A stretch of 64,000 bases of DNA, from the NCBI RefSeq assembly GCF_037969725.1, contig NZ_CP150203.1, positions 6,563,501-6,627,500 on the forward strand, given 5' to 3'. Both the position numbers and the translations under genes were made by a program. The stretch is from Paenibacillus sp. FSL W8-0426. GTDB taxonomy: Bacteria; Bacillota; Bacilli; Paenibacillales; Paenibacillaceae. Shown one piece after another: positions 35,917 through 44,371 of the stretch (within the stretch, counting starts at the first letter, position 1; each line of letters opens with the position of its first letter). The notes under the pieces are model-generated. The model saw nothing but the letters and a program-made list of their open reading frames with translations, was not told the DNA's origin and did not search any database.

Positions 35917-36354
35917 TTAACGCTGTTGTTGACGCTCGTTCAGAACACTCAGGAAAGCTTGAGCGAAACGAAGCGATTTTTGTACGTTTGGATCTTTCAG
36001 CATTTTAAGCATACCGAACAGACCGACCGTCGATTGGTCGACTTGTGCACGATCTCCTGCTTCGATGGCAGCGGAAGCTACACCTTTTGCAGTGTTCACT
36101 ACAGGTTTGGCAAATTCGCCCATCGCGCTCATCGTATCGCTGATCAGAACTTTGTCCGTGGCGATGCTTTGTGCGAAATCGTAAGCTTTGGTCATTACCG
36201 TAACCATTTCAGCCAGTTTAGGCAGGTTCTCTACCAGTACGGTAAGGGACTCCTGTACCTCAGGCTTCATCAGTTGATCCAGCACGTCCAGGGACTGTTG
36301 CTGGTCGGCGCCTTCTGTTACCGGCACCTCTTGTTGAGTAGGCGATTGTGACAT
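35917..36354 (-). CDS. DUF1641 family protein (YjlC-like)
   Basis: A 145-residue soluble helical protein of the DUF1641 family, with the characteristic segment LDQLMKPEVQESLTVLVENLPKLAEM. The ATG at 36354 has AAAGGAGGACTTTCTC upstream; a reading from 36459 has no support. In B. subtilis the homologue yjlC is co-transcribed with ndh, as here (24-base gap). Its function is not known, but the constant pairing suggests a role in respiratory NADH oxidation. Confidence 0.87.
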   Translation of the reverse strand: MSQSPTQQEVPVTEGADQQQSLDVLDQLMKPEVQESLTVLVENLPKLAEMVTVMTKAYDFAQSIATDKVLISDTMSAMGEFAKPVVNTAKGVASAAIEAGDRAQVDQSTVGLFGMLKMLKDPNVQKSLRFAQAFLSVLNERQQQR

Positions 36355-36687
36355 AAGAGAAAGTCCTCCTTTACTTTGGGATAGAAGTCCGCGACTTTCA
36401 TGATGCCTGTCAATCAGAGCCGAACCAGGAATACAAACGATACAATACCAATGTACCAAATTTCACACAATAGAAAGAGCGCAGCCCTTTGGCCACTCTC
36501 ACATTATGCATTGTATTTAGGTCAGCATTTTGCATCCTTTCTCTCCAAACGTGGATGGACGCAAAATACATAGGTCTATTGCGGACAACAAGTGTTGACA
36601 CACAAAACGACAAGCAGGCCGAAATCGAACTCTATATCCTTATATTACACCTCTTGCACATGAACATGAAAAAGAAATTTTTTACAC

Positions 36688-36716
36688 TTGTGAAGATATT
36701 GTGAACATTGTAACAA
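36688..36716 (-). promoter_or_regulatory. Rex-like operator upstream of DUF1641-ndh
   Basis: TTGTGAACATTGTAACAA (36699-36716) matches 12 of the 14 fixed positions of the Rex consensus (TTGTGAA-N4-TTCACAA). A further TTGTGAA half-site lies at 36688-36694. It lies about 345 bases before the DUF1641 start. Confidence 0.5.
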
Positions 36717-36990
36717 ATCCGATTTTTTTGTCAAGTATTGCGGCTCGCCGGGCGGTCCATTTACTTCCATATGCTGCCTTTCACCCTACCATATATGGTA
36801 TTAGGACAAGCTCCTATATGACCATATGTACGAAGCATCACACCGGTCACGATTTTTTTTAGGCTGATAAGAAGCCCTTCTTCCAAAATCATGGTTTTTC
36901 ATGCAACGAAATGCGTCACTGTGGTTATTATGCAGCGCGCCTTGCCCGCTTATTCTTCGAAGTTTCCAACAACGTCTCTCCAGGCAGAAA
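36717..36990. other. non-coding region with a perfect palindrome
   Basis: No credible gene. It contains TACCATATATGGTA (36787-36800), a perfect 14-base palindrome, and a related CATATATGG core recurs near 56020. No adjacent regulator explains it. Confidence 0.4.
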
Positions 36991-37017
36991 TAAGGAATGC
37001 ACGGCGTGCAATCCTTA
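36991..37017 (-). terminator. stem-loop after the sigma factor gene
   Basis: TAAGGAATGCAC and GTGCAATCCTTA pair apart from one A-A mismatch. It lies 35 bases after the stop, with only short T tracts following on the minus strand. Confidence 0.5.
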
Positions 37018-37051
37018 TGCCAATGACATGAATAATCAAGGTTCCTGCCTC

Positions 37052-38872
37052 TCATTTTCCCCCAAGCAGCTTTCGAGGTCCCTGCGTCAGCTGTTTCGCC
37101 CGCCATTCCGCCAGCATGTTCTCCAATACAGCGATGGCGGACCTTTCAAGCGCCTCAACCTGGTCAAGCAGCCTCATCGCCTGATTCGCGTTCATTTCGT
37201 CATTCGGGCGTCCGCCCTCAGGAAAAGGAAACAGGCTTGCAAGCCCATCCAGCCTGTCGGTCATCGTGCGGTAGATTCCCTCTGCATCCAGGCAGAGGGC
37301 ACTGAAGTCGGCATATTCTGGTTCACTCGCCCACTTTTCGGATAGCGTTTTGAGATATTCAGCCGCATAATACCGCGCATCCTGCAGAACGGCCAGATTA
37401 TAGGCATTGCCATTGGGTTCGATCCGCCCGCAGCGAAAAGCGTTCCGCCAGGCTTCATAAGCCTCCAGACCGCTAACCGTATCCTGCAAAGCATAAGGGT
37501 CCTCTCCGCGGTAGTGAGCCAATGCAGCTTCCAGGGCCCCGCCTACGTCCAAAATTCCATTCGAGCCCGCGGCATCGGCCGCCAGCACGAAAATTTCCTG
37601 GTTCAATCCACGCCCCAAATGGTCGACCGGATAAATGCCAGCACGAATGTAATCCGCGCCATATAAAGTATGATTTGAACTGTCATATCCGTAGATGAGC
37701 CCGAACTCCGGAATATTCAAATCCCAGACAACGGCTGGAACACCGCGGTCAATCGAGTAGTGGATCAAGGAAACGGCACTGGCCAACCGCTGGTCCAGGG
37801 GCCTTTTTTCCTTCGCTTTGCCTTCGCGCAGCGCCGGATCAAGCAGGTTGGCATTGAGTCCCGCTCCGGTTCCCACCCCCTCGACGGAATGTGAAGGAAA
37901 CCCCATGAAGCGTAAGGCTCGCGATAGCACTTCTTTGAAATTATATGCGGTTGGACCGGCGATATGGATATCCTGCGGGAAAAGTGTCAATCGAAACGCC
38001 AGTCCGCTCATCCCCATCACCATGGGCAAGGACAAGGCTGAGCCGGTGTACAGCAGCATTTCATGCAGCGTTTCAGCGGCTGAGCTCCAGGATTGCGGGC
38101 TGCGAAAGAACCCAGGCTCACGCAAAATGACCTGTTTGCTGCCATAAGGCGCCCGTTCGGCCAGTACATCGTTTAACGAAAGACGGATATGGCGCTGAGC
38201 CAGCTTTTTGCGCCCCCGGGACAACAGCTGATACGTGTTGGCGAGAGTGAGGTCCAACGCGGCAGCAATCTCTTGCGGTGAACGCTCCTCCATAAGATAA
38301 GCATGCATGACGCCGCGTTCCTTGCCGCTCAGTCCATGAAGCAGTTCGTGAAACCGTCTGAGCTGCTCGCGCTCTGCAAGCCTTTGCTCCGGGTCGGCAT
38401 CGCCGCTGGTGATGACAAACGAATCGCAATTCGCCCCGTCCCCCCTCCCGTTCCTGTTCCAACAGTGCGGGGGAGCGCCCTCATTGGGCAGGAAGGCCTC
38501 CGTTAATGCCGACAAACTGTACTCCTTCTGCCGATCCTGCCGCCGCATCCGGGAGTACGCCTGATTTCGCACGATGCGCTGTACCCAGGCCGAGAACCGT
38601 TCCGCATCCTGAAGCTGCTCCAGATAGACAAAAGCCCGAATCAACGACTCCTGCAAAATATCCTCAGCGAGATATGCATCCCTCACCAGGGAACGCGCAT
38701 AGCCGAATAGCCGGACCCGGTAACGTCGCACCAGCTCTTCGAATGCAGCCGAATCGCCAGATTTCGCCTGCTTGATGAGAACAATATCCTCAAGCACGGA
38801 TAATTCTGTACACTGCGCATGCGCTTCCCTGTCCAAATGATCCATGGATCGCTTCAGCGTAGATTTGTTCAC
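37052..38872 (-). CDS. ECF-type sigma factor fused to a BtrH-like papain-fold domain
   Basis: A 606-residue protein. Residues about 30-110 are sigma region 2 (AFEELVRRYRVRLFGYARSL, then YLAEDILQESLIRAF), and about 170-230 are region 4 (ERSPQEIAAALDLTLANTYQ). The remaining 370 residues resemble the BtrH/peptidase-like protein encoded directly upstream, but the Cys of the expected catalytic site seems replaced (LLYTGSALSLPM). I chose the GTG at 38872, nine bases after AAGGAG; an ATG at 38899 lacks a ribosome binding site. The fusion suggests a sigma factor whose activity is set by a ligand-binding pseudoenzyme domain; that is inference. Confidence 0.82.
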   Translation of the reverse strand: MNKSTLKRSMDHLDREAHAQCTELSVLEDIVLIKQAKSGDSAAFEELVRRYRVRLFGYARSLVRDAYLAEDILQESLIRAFVYLEQLQDAERFSAWVQRIVRNQAYSRMRRQDRQKEYSLSALTEAFLPNEGAPPHCWNRNGRGDGANCDSFVITSGDADPEQRLAEREQLRRFHELLHGLSGKERGVMHAYLMEERSPQEIAAALDLTLANTYQLLSRGRKKLAQRHIRLSLNDVLAERAPYGSKQVILREPGFFRSPQSWSSAAETLHEMLLYTGSALSLPMVMGMSGLAFRLTLFPQDIHIAGPTAYNFKEVLSRALRFMGFPSHSVEGVGTGAGLNANLLDPALREGKAKEKRPLDQRLASAVSLIHYSIDRGVPAVVWDLNIPEFGLIYGYDSSNHTLYGADYIRAGIYPVDHLGRGLNQEIFVLAADAAGSNGILDVGGALEAALAHYRGEDPYALQDTVSGLEAYEAWRNAFRCGRIEPNGNAYNLAVLQDARYYAAEYLKTLSEKWASEPEYADFSALCLDAEGIYRTMTDRLDGLASLFPFPEGGRPNDEMNANQAMRLLDQVEALERSAIAVLENMLAEWRAKQLTQGPRKLLGGK

Positions 38873-38922
38873 GTCGATTCTCTCCTTCCCAAGATGCATG
38901 TTTCAGACTGGATACAGCAAGG

Positions 38923-39855
38923 CTACAGCTGAAGCAGAGCCTCTTCGATGGCAGCCTCCGTCTCGGCCAGTGCTTCCATCGCATCTGCCGCCGCTTGCCA
39001 GTGACGGGCAGCAAGGCGGGATTGACACTCGCCAAACTGTCGGGATTGTTTGTACTTCAAGCCCGATAGCTGACCATGATTATTTTTGAAAAACGAGCCG
39101 TAATCATGGGCGCGCCGCGCACCGACAGGCAGGGCAAAATATACGTAATGACTCCATTCGTCCATATCAATCGCGCCATCACGGATCTGGTTTGCCTTAT
39201 GCAGTATTGCCTGTTTTCCTGTCCGCCCGGATTCCGCGGCCTTGGTCTGATACTGATTTTGCATCGTTTCCCTGAACCAGCTCAGCACGCGCTGATGCAG
39301 TTCCTTGACGTCAAGTTGCTCAACCCGCTCAGGGCCTGACCAAAAACGATAGGCACCCGGACTCCAAGGAAATACGCCTCCCTTCCATGCCTCGTTCAGC
39401 TGTTCCAGTGTCAGGCAGACATAAGGAAAGCCTGCGGGGTCATGGAGCCAGACTTCATGCTCTCGTATCTCCAGCGCCAGCACATAATGGTCGCACCCGC
39501 CAAGATTGTTATGGTTCGGGTTATACACCAGTTTGCCCATATCCAGAGGCCCAAGCATAACCGGGCCTTGATCCAGCGCCTCCCTTAGCTCATACAGAGG
39601 TAGTGCAGTGCCCTCCTCCTGTACCCGATGCTGCACGCGGAAGCCCAGCAGTTCCATCGCCCTCGTGATGCCCGAATCCGGAGTTTCGGAGCAATTGTCA
39701 AAAAAGAGCAATCCACTGGGTATCAGATGCGCTCCCAGCGAGAAACCACTGACCACTTCGAGCAGTCCCGGCTCAATGGTCTCTCCCTTGGCCGCCAGCA
39801 TCATGGCTGCCGAGTTGGCGTAGCAGTACGCTCCATTTCCGATATATGCATTCAT
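38923..39855 (-). CDS. BtrH N-terminal domain-like cysteine peptidase/acyltransferase-fold protein
   Basis: A 310-residue cytoplasmic protein with a papain-like pattern: Cys in NGAYCYANSAAMML, His in GGCDHYVLALEI and Asp in VWLHDPAGFP. BtrH-type proteins transfer acyl groups in butirosin synthesis, and related domains are cysteine peptidases, so the reaction is open. The C-terminal 120 residues are helical. The ATG at 39855 has AAGGGAGGATGG upstream. The sigma factor gene follows after 50 bases on the same strand and carries a related domain, so the two very likely work together. Confidence 0.75.
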   Translation of the reverse strand: MNAYIGNGAYCYANSAAMMLAAKGETIEPGLLEVVSGFSLGAHLIPSGLLFFDNCSETPDSGITRAMELLGFRVQHRVQEEGTALPLYELREALDQGPVMLGPLDMGKLVYNPNHNNLGGCDHYVLALEIREHEVWLHDPAGFPYVCLTLEQLNEAWKGGVFPWSPGAYRFWSGPERVEQLDVKELHQRVLSWFRETMQNQYQTKAAESGRTGKQAILHKANQIRDGAIDMDEWSHYVYFALPVGARRAHDYGSFFKNNHGQLSGLKYKQSRQFGECQSRLAARHWQAAADAMEALAETEAAIEEALLQL

Positions 39856-39992
39856 ATCATACCATCCTCCCTTGAAGTTGAAGAAGCACCGCCATTCAGT
39901 GCCTATACTTGATTGACTCCGGAAGGGATCGATTTCTGACAGCTTTCTCAACAAAAAGGCGTACGAAGTGAAGAAAGGTTTCCACGCTCGGC

Positions 39993-40018
39993 GTTTAAAA
40001 CATGCGCATCCCGGTTAA
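39993..40018 (+). promoter_or_regulatory. sigma-B-like promoter of the csbD-type gene
   Basis: GTTTAA, a 14-base spacer and GGTTAA resemble the general stress promoter GTTTAA-N12/15-GGGTAT (-10 matches four of six). It lies 37 bases before the CsbD start. Confidence 0.4.
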
Positions 40019-40054
40019 TAAAGGACTACACTTCCGATGAAGGAGATGATCGAC

Positions 40055-40228
40055 ATGAGCAATTCGGCTAGCGACAAGATCAAGGCAGGCGTGAACAAAG
40101 CCAAGGGCGAGATCAAGGACCAGGTCGGCAATGCAACGAATGACAAATCCCTTCAGGCAGAAGGCAAGATGGACAAAGCCAAAGGGGCGGTCCAAGACAA
40201 AATTGCCGATGTAAAAAAACATCACTAA
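40055..40228 (+). CDS. CsbD family stress-response protein
   Basis: A 57-residue, Lys/Ala/Asp-rich hydrophilic protein of the CsbD family. It has the internal pattern KAGVNKAKGEIKDQVGNATND and KAKGAVQDKIADVKKHH. Members are induced by general stress; the biochemical role is unknown. I chose the ATG at 40055, with AAGGAGATGATCGAC upstream, which itself overlaps an upstream in-frame ATG at 40037. A sigma-B-like promoter precedes it. Confidence 0.88.
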   Translation: MSNSASDKIKAGVNKAKGEIKDQVGNATNDKSLQAEGKMDKAKGAVQDKIADVKKHH

Positions 40229-40340
40229 CCGTTCGCCAAGAGGGCGATATCTAATCGTTGCGATTCATCCAACAACAGGATGAGGGCATCCCGGTCCGTT
40301 ACTACATGTTTTTCGTCCGTAAGTACGGTGCGGACACGTT

Positions 40341-40390
40341 AAAAAGCCAAGGAAGGCGTTCGGATCCATCGACCCTTCCCTGGCTTTTTT
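40341..40390. terminator. bidirectional terminator between csbD and the epimerase gene
   Basis: AAAAAGCCAAGGAAGG (40341-40356) and CCTTCCCTGGCTTTTTT (40374-40390) pair almost fully. It serves both convergent genes. Confidence 0.85.
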
Positions 40391-40397
40391 GCTTTTG

Positions 40398-41396
40398 TCA
40401 GACGGCAACAACTCCGTATCTCGCCATATCCACAAGAAAATCGCGGTTCTCTCTGGAGCAACCATACTGCTTTGCGAACTGTCGCACCCAATCCTTATGT
40501 GTTTCATACCAAACGAACGTCCGCTCAAGACCTTCTTCAAGCATCGTTTGCGGCTCCCAGCCCAGTTCGGCGCGCAGCTTGCCGGAATCGATAACCAGGC
40601 TTGACCCTCGGGAATTGGTCGGCTCTTCTTCAGACAGGTTTACCCGTCCTGACGGTTTCAAATTTTGAAGTTCCCGTCCGATCTCTTGCATGGTTGTGCC
40701 CACGCCCGAAGAAATATTGTAGACATGGCGCTCCCGCCCATGATGGAGAATCAATTCGATGGCACGCAGCGCATCCTCTATATACAAGAAATCCCGGACG
40801 GCAGAACCCTGTATATCCAAAGGAAGGCCGGCGATCATTCTGGCCATGTTGCGGGGCACGACCCGGTCAGGCAATTGCCACGGCCCGTAGAGGTTGGTGA
40901 GTCGAAAGACTTTTACGGAAAGCCCGTAACATTGGGCATAGGATTGAGCCAGCATTTCGCAGGCTACCTTGGAGGCGGAATAAGGGGATACCGGCGCATA
41001 CTCATCCGATTCGCGGTACACCTTCCCATGCTGCCCGCCATACACTTCAACGGAAGAAGCAAGGATAACCGGAATGCGATGATCGGCTGCGTGCTGCAGA
41101 ACGGACTGAGTGCTTGCCGTATTGTTTTGAAACACTTCAACAGGCCGGTGGTACGAGTAATCGACATGAGGCATTGCCGCAAGATGAATGATGCAATCTG
41201 TGTTTTCAGGCCATTTCAAACCGCCGCTTATCAGATTATGAGCGATAAGATGCATCGTTGAGCTGTTCGATCCCATGGAGAATCGCTGGCAATAATCATC
41301 GAGATCGATCAAAGTAAGGCCATGTCCCCGCTCCGCCAAATAACGGGCGAGATTGAATCCAACAAATCCGGAAGCACCTGTAATGACAATGTTCAC
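40398..41396 (-). CDS. NAD-dependent epimerase/dehydratase (nucleotide-sugar type)
   Basis: A 332-residue extended SDR protein. The NAD-binding motif GASGFVG is at residues 7-13 and the catalytic pair Tyr139/Lys143 lies in SPYSASKVA. The segments HLAAMPHVDYS and RDFLYIEDALRAI are typical of GalE/RmlB-type nucleotide-sugar enzymes. The start is GTG at 41396 with AGGAGGGATGAACTG upstream. There is no polysaccharide cluster around it, so the substrate is unknown. It is divergent from the cupin gene. Confidence 0.87.
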   Translation of the reverse strand: MNIVITGASGFVGFNLARYLAERGHGLTLIDLDDYCQRFSMGSNSSTMHLIAHNLISGGLKWPENTDCIIHLAAMPHVDYSYHRPVEVFQNNTASTQSVLQHAADHRIPVILASSVEVYGGQHGKVYRESDEYAPVSPYSASKVACEMLAQSYAQCYGLSVKVFRLTNLYGPWQLPDRVVPRNMARMIAGLPLDIQGSAVRDFLYIEDALRAIELILHHGRERHVYNISSGVGTTMQEIGRELQNLKPSGRVNLSEEEPTNSRGSSLVIDSGKLRAELGWEPQTMLEEGLERTFVWYETHKDWVRQFAKQYGCSRENRDFLVDMARYGVVAV

Positions 41397-41416
41397 CAGT
41401 TCATCCCTCCTAGGCC

Positions 41417-41482
41417 ATCATTGTATGCTTGAATCGTACATGCAATGATTATACCTCAAAACGATACAATTCGTATCGTTTT
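41417..41482. promoter_or_regulatory. two inverted repeats between divergent epimerase and cupin genes
   Basis: AAAACGATAC (41458-41467) and GTATCGTTTT (41473-41482) form a perfect 10-base repeat around AATTC. ATCATTGTATG (41417-41427) and CATGCAATGAT (41439-41449) form a second one with one mismatch. They are operator candidates, or hairpins in the mRNA leader of the epimerase gene. Confidence 0.45.
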
Positions 41483-41551
41483 TTCATGCGTTTTCAGAGT
41501 TCTTTGTCCGCAGCGTCGGGAATGGGTAATACTTAGTGAGGTGATGCATAG

Positions 41552-42070
41552 ATGAATTCAAAAGAGGCTGGCGTGGATACCCTGTATTTCAAGGATGACG
41601 GGATCATTCCAAACAACCCCATTTTGCCTGTTCTGCTGTACCGGCATGTTTGGGCAGCCCAACCGGTTGAAGCCGAACATCTCCTGAACAGGAACGGTTG
41701 GGGAAATAGCTGGACCAACGGCGTATTTGATTTTCACCACTACCATAGCAATACGCACGAAGCGCTTGCGGTCATCCAAGGATCGGCAAAGCTCTTGCTC
41801 GGCGGAGAGCACGGGCAGCCCGTTTGGGTTGAAGCAGGGGATGTCATCGTGCTGCCTGCCGGAACAGGCCACAAACGCATGGAAAAAAGCCCTGACTTTC
41901 GCATCGTCGGGGCTTATCCGGAAGGAATGAACTACAATCTTAAGACTGGCGAACGATCTGAACGACCAGCGGTGCTGCATGAAATTCGGGAAGTGCCCTT
42001 GCCTCTTACCGATCCCGTGTACGGCAGTGGGGGCCCGCTGGTAGAGCATTGGGGCAAATTGCGGGGATAG
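41552..42070 (+). CDS. cupin domain protein (YjlB-like)
   Basis: A 172-residue single-domain cupin. Metal-binding motif 1 is HHYHSNTHEALAVIQG and motif 2 lies around VLPAGTGHKRM. Its overall sequence, including YRHVWAAQPVEAEHLL, suggests the YjlB group. GTGAGGTGATGCATAG precedes the ATG. In B. subtilis yjlB lies next to yjlC-ndh; here the DUF1641-ndh pair is 5 kb away. The ligand is unknown. Confidence 0.85.
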   Translation: MNSKEAGVDTLYFKDDGIIPNNPILPVLLYRHVWAAQPVEAEHLLNRNGWGNSWTNGVFDFHHYHSNTHEALAVIQGSAKLLLGGEHGQPVWVEAGDVIVLPAGTGHKRMEKSPDFRIVGAYPEGMNYNLKTGERSERPAVLHEIREVPLPLTDPVYGSGGPLVEHWGKLRG

Positions 42071-42124
42071 GGGCCGCAAACAGCCGGCATGGCGCGCGAC
42101 CTCCATTGTTTAGGGGATATCCCC

Positions 42125-42781
42125 TCAGGAGGAAATCGACTCGCCTGCCGGCGGATCCAGCTTGCTCATATCCTCGCGTTCGGAAGAACGGGTAAAGTGG
42201 CGTTCCAGCTTGCGGCTGGCCCACAGCGAAATCGCAATGAACAGCAGTACGCCCAGCCAGCGCACGGGATGCTCAAGGAACTGTTCCACGTTTGAACCGA
42301 TATATGTCACGCAGAAGATCATGATCGCTTTCCCCAGCCCGACTGCCACCAAAAAAGAGGCCAGTCTCATTCTTGCGATACCTGCAGCCACATTAATGAT
42401 GACAAACGGACCCACCGGGAAGATGCTTAGCAAAAACACATATCCCATGGCATTGCGCCGGATCCATACCATGCTTCGCTGTACGCGCGGTTTGTTGGAC
42501 CAGCGTTCCACGAACCTGGATTTGCCGACTTCCCTGACCAGCAGGAACGTCACCGTGCAGCCCAGCACGATTCCGATCCATGAATACAGGAATCCGGCCC
42601 ACAATCCGTACACGGCTCCGTTTATCCCCACGATCAGCAAGGTCGGCAACGGCGGCACGAACGACTTCATAAATGTCAGCAAAATGCCCGGCAATGGTCC
42701 GAGCGAGCGAAACTTCTCCATCCAGAACCGGATGTTCTCTTCCGTGATGTACGACATGATGTCCAAGGTCGTCAGAGTCAT
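42125..42781 (-). CDS. VTT/TVP38 (DedA-like) family membrane protein
   Basis: A 218-residue integral membrane protein with the SNARE-associated/VTT core: a re-entrant segment FVPPLPTLLIVGINGAVYG, then GIVLGCTVTFLLVREVG and FPVGPFVIINVAAGIARMRL. Such proteins act in lipid scrambling or membrane homeostasis. I chose the ATG at 42781 with GGAGGGAGAGC upstream. It stands alone. Confidence 0.87.
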   Translation of the reverse strand: MTLTTLDIMSYITEENIRFWMEKFRSLGPLPGILLTFMKSFVPPLPTLLIVGINGAVYGLWAGFLYSWIGIVLGCTVTFLLVREVGKSRFVERWSNKPRVQRSMVWIRRNAMGYVFLLSIFPVGPFVIINVAAGIARMRLASFLVAVGLGKAIMIFCVTYIGSNVEQFLEHPVRWLGVLLFIAISLWASRKLERHFTRSSEREDMSKLDPPAGESISS

Positions 42782-42964
42782 GCTCTCCCTCCATCCGTCA
42801 GTATTCAAACCTTTATTCGAAGGCGTTGATTCTCATAAATGCGCTCACCCAAGTATAACGTAGAAGCCAGTCCCGAATGGATGTTAATTTGATGAAATTT
42901 TAGCTTCTCGGCGTGTTTACGCCCGGCATTAGCGAACCGTTTTTTTATGTACTTGCTGTTTAGA

Positions 42965-42985
42965 CAAAAAAAGAGCCTAATGGCC
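42965..42985 (-). terminator. terminator of the HNH nuclease gene
   Basis: A short AGGGCC/GGCTCT stem (one G-U) on the minus strand is followed by a run of seven T. It lies just after the stop. Confidence 0.6.
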
Positions 42986-42991
42986 CTTTTC

Positions 42992-44224
42992 TCATTCCAT
43001 GATCACATTCATTTCTTCCTCTATCGTGTTCATCTCATCCTGTATCGCGTTCATCTCTTCCTGATGGGCTGCATTCCATTCGGGTATGCCGGAGCGCATG
43101 AACTCGTCCGCATCCATCGCCGCCTTGGACTGGTTGCACAGATTGCAGGCGCACACGCAGTTCATCGGCGTGGTATGACCGCCCTTGGCCCGAGGGAGAA
43201 GGTGATCGATCGTGTCTCCATAGGAACCACAGAAATAACAGGTATATCTGTCACGATTCAGAATATATCGCTTGAAGTCCTTGTTGCTGAACAATCGGCG
43301 AATCGTATATCGATTGACAACGACGGCGGCCTTCTCCTTCACGAGCGTTACCGCAAGCTCCATCTCGACTTCCTGATGCCAGCGCCGCCCCTTGTCCGTC
43401 TTGCCGCGCATGCGTACCAAACCCTGCCTGTTCGTACGCAAAAACGAAGGGTCTTCCGGGTCCAATACCGAAGGTTTCGCCGCAGCATGGCGACGCGGGC
43501 GACCATCCGCGACGGCACTTCGGTTGCGATTGGCATGGGCAGCTGCCGGACGTTTGCCGTCACTCGCGGCAGCCTCTCCATCTGCTGATTCCTTTCGTGC
43601 GGGGGATGCTTCTTGACGCCCGCTCTCCGCCCGGACCAACGGGCGTGTGCCTGCCTCATCCCCTGCAGACTGTTCGGCTATCGCCTGCAGTTCCGGACGT
43701 TTGCTTTTGCGTTTGCGCCTTCTCCGCTTTCGTTTGACGGTTGCGGAATCAGCAGCAACAGCAGCTGCAGGTATGCTTGCCGTCCCGGAATCGGGTTCGG
43801 TTGCGAGACCTTCCGTGATAACCGGCGATCGTGCAGGCTTCGGAGATGCAGCTGTTGCACTGTCGAAAGCTGCGGTTTTGGCACGTTTTTTTCGCGGTTT
43901 GCCGATGCCGGACGCGCCCGATAAATCCTTGGTCTCAGATGAAGCTCGCCCTTCGTCTCGAGCCTGAAGCGCTGCGGCATCCACACTTCTCTGCCCTGAC
44001 CATGCCGGTCCGCTTGCCAGCCCGGCCATCGGCTCACCCTTATTCGCGCCAAGTTGGCGACAATTGCGGCAGGCCCCGCGTCTGGAGCCGGCACCAGCCC
44101 TTTTTCCGGTTCTGCGCCGAAAAGCGGACAACGGGTAGGTATGTCCGCAATATGTACATGTTTTGGTCTGTCTGGCCTCATGTTCTGTCATGCTGATCCG
44201 GAAAGGGGCTGTGCCCATCTCCAT
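42992..44224 (-). CDS. HNH endonuclease with N-terminal zinc finger and basic linker
   Basis: A 410-residue protein. Residues 23-55 hold a four-Cys zinc site (CTYC...CRNC). A long low-complexity Ala/Lys/Arg-rich linker follows, with KRKRRRRKRKSKRPE. The C-terminal part is an HNH domain, DRYTCYFCGSYGDTIDHLLP, then CVCACNLCNQSK. The protein ends in a Glu/Met/Asn heptad repeat. I chose the ATG at 44224 with GAGGTGACATC before it. No methylase or toxin gene is adjacent, so a restriction role is unsupported; its target is unknown. Confidence 0.8.
   Translation of the reverse strand: MEMGTAPFRISMTEHEARQTKTCTYCGHTYPLSAFRRRTGKRAGAGSRRGACRNCRQLGANKGEPMAGLASGPAWSGQRSVDAAALQARDEGRASSETKDLSGASGIGKPRKKRAKTAAFDSATAASPKPARSPVITEGLATEPDSGTASIPAAAVAADSATVKRKRRRRKRKSKRPELQAIAEQSAGDEAGTRPLVRAESGRQEASPARKESADGEAAASDGKRPAAAHANRNRSAVADGRPRRHAAAKPSVLDPEDPSFLRTNRQGLVRMRGKTDKGRRWHQEVEMELAVTLVKEKAAVVVNRYTIRRLFSNKDFKRYILNRDRYTCYFCGSYGDTIDHLLPRAKGGHTTPMNCVCACNLCNQSKAAMDADEFMRSGIPEWNAAHQEEMNAIQDEMNTIEEEMNVIME
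43007..43069 (-). repeat. three 21-bp tandem repeats at the 3' end of the HNH gene
   Basis: Three consecutive 21-base units encode the C-terminal heptads EEMNAIQ, DEMNTIE and EEMNVIM on the minus strand, a possible short coiled coil. Confidence 0.8.
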
Positions 44225-44371
44225 GATGTCACCTCGATTCCGTATGAATCCGGTTTCTTTCCATTGTATCACATCCGATAAGAAAACCTCTAACGGAGGC
44301 ATTCAGGGAGTCAGACTGCTTTTCGAAGACGGATCGGATTAAGATTGCATCGTTAAGCCCTGCCGAACGGT

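Noticed and set aside
34699..36351. 550-codon plus-strand ORF opposite ndh and DUF1641
   Set aside because: Antisense to two well-supported genes; the composition is rich in Cys, Phe and Arg and shows no family features.
36801..37106. 101-codon minus-strand ORF after the sigma factor gene
   Set aside because: Overlaps the sigma gene end and the stem-loop region; Cys/Arg/His-rich translation without a start signal.
37052..39855. Butirosin-type antibiotic gene cluster suggested by the BtrH-like protein
   Set aside because: No other aminoglycoside biosynthesis genes are near; only the fold is shared, and the partner is a sigma factor.
42992..44224. Restriction-modification system around the HNH nuclease
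   Set aside because: No methyltransferase, specificity subunit or other defence gene is adjacent.
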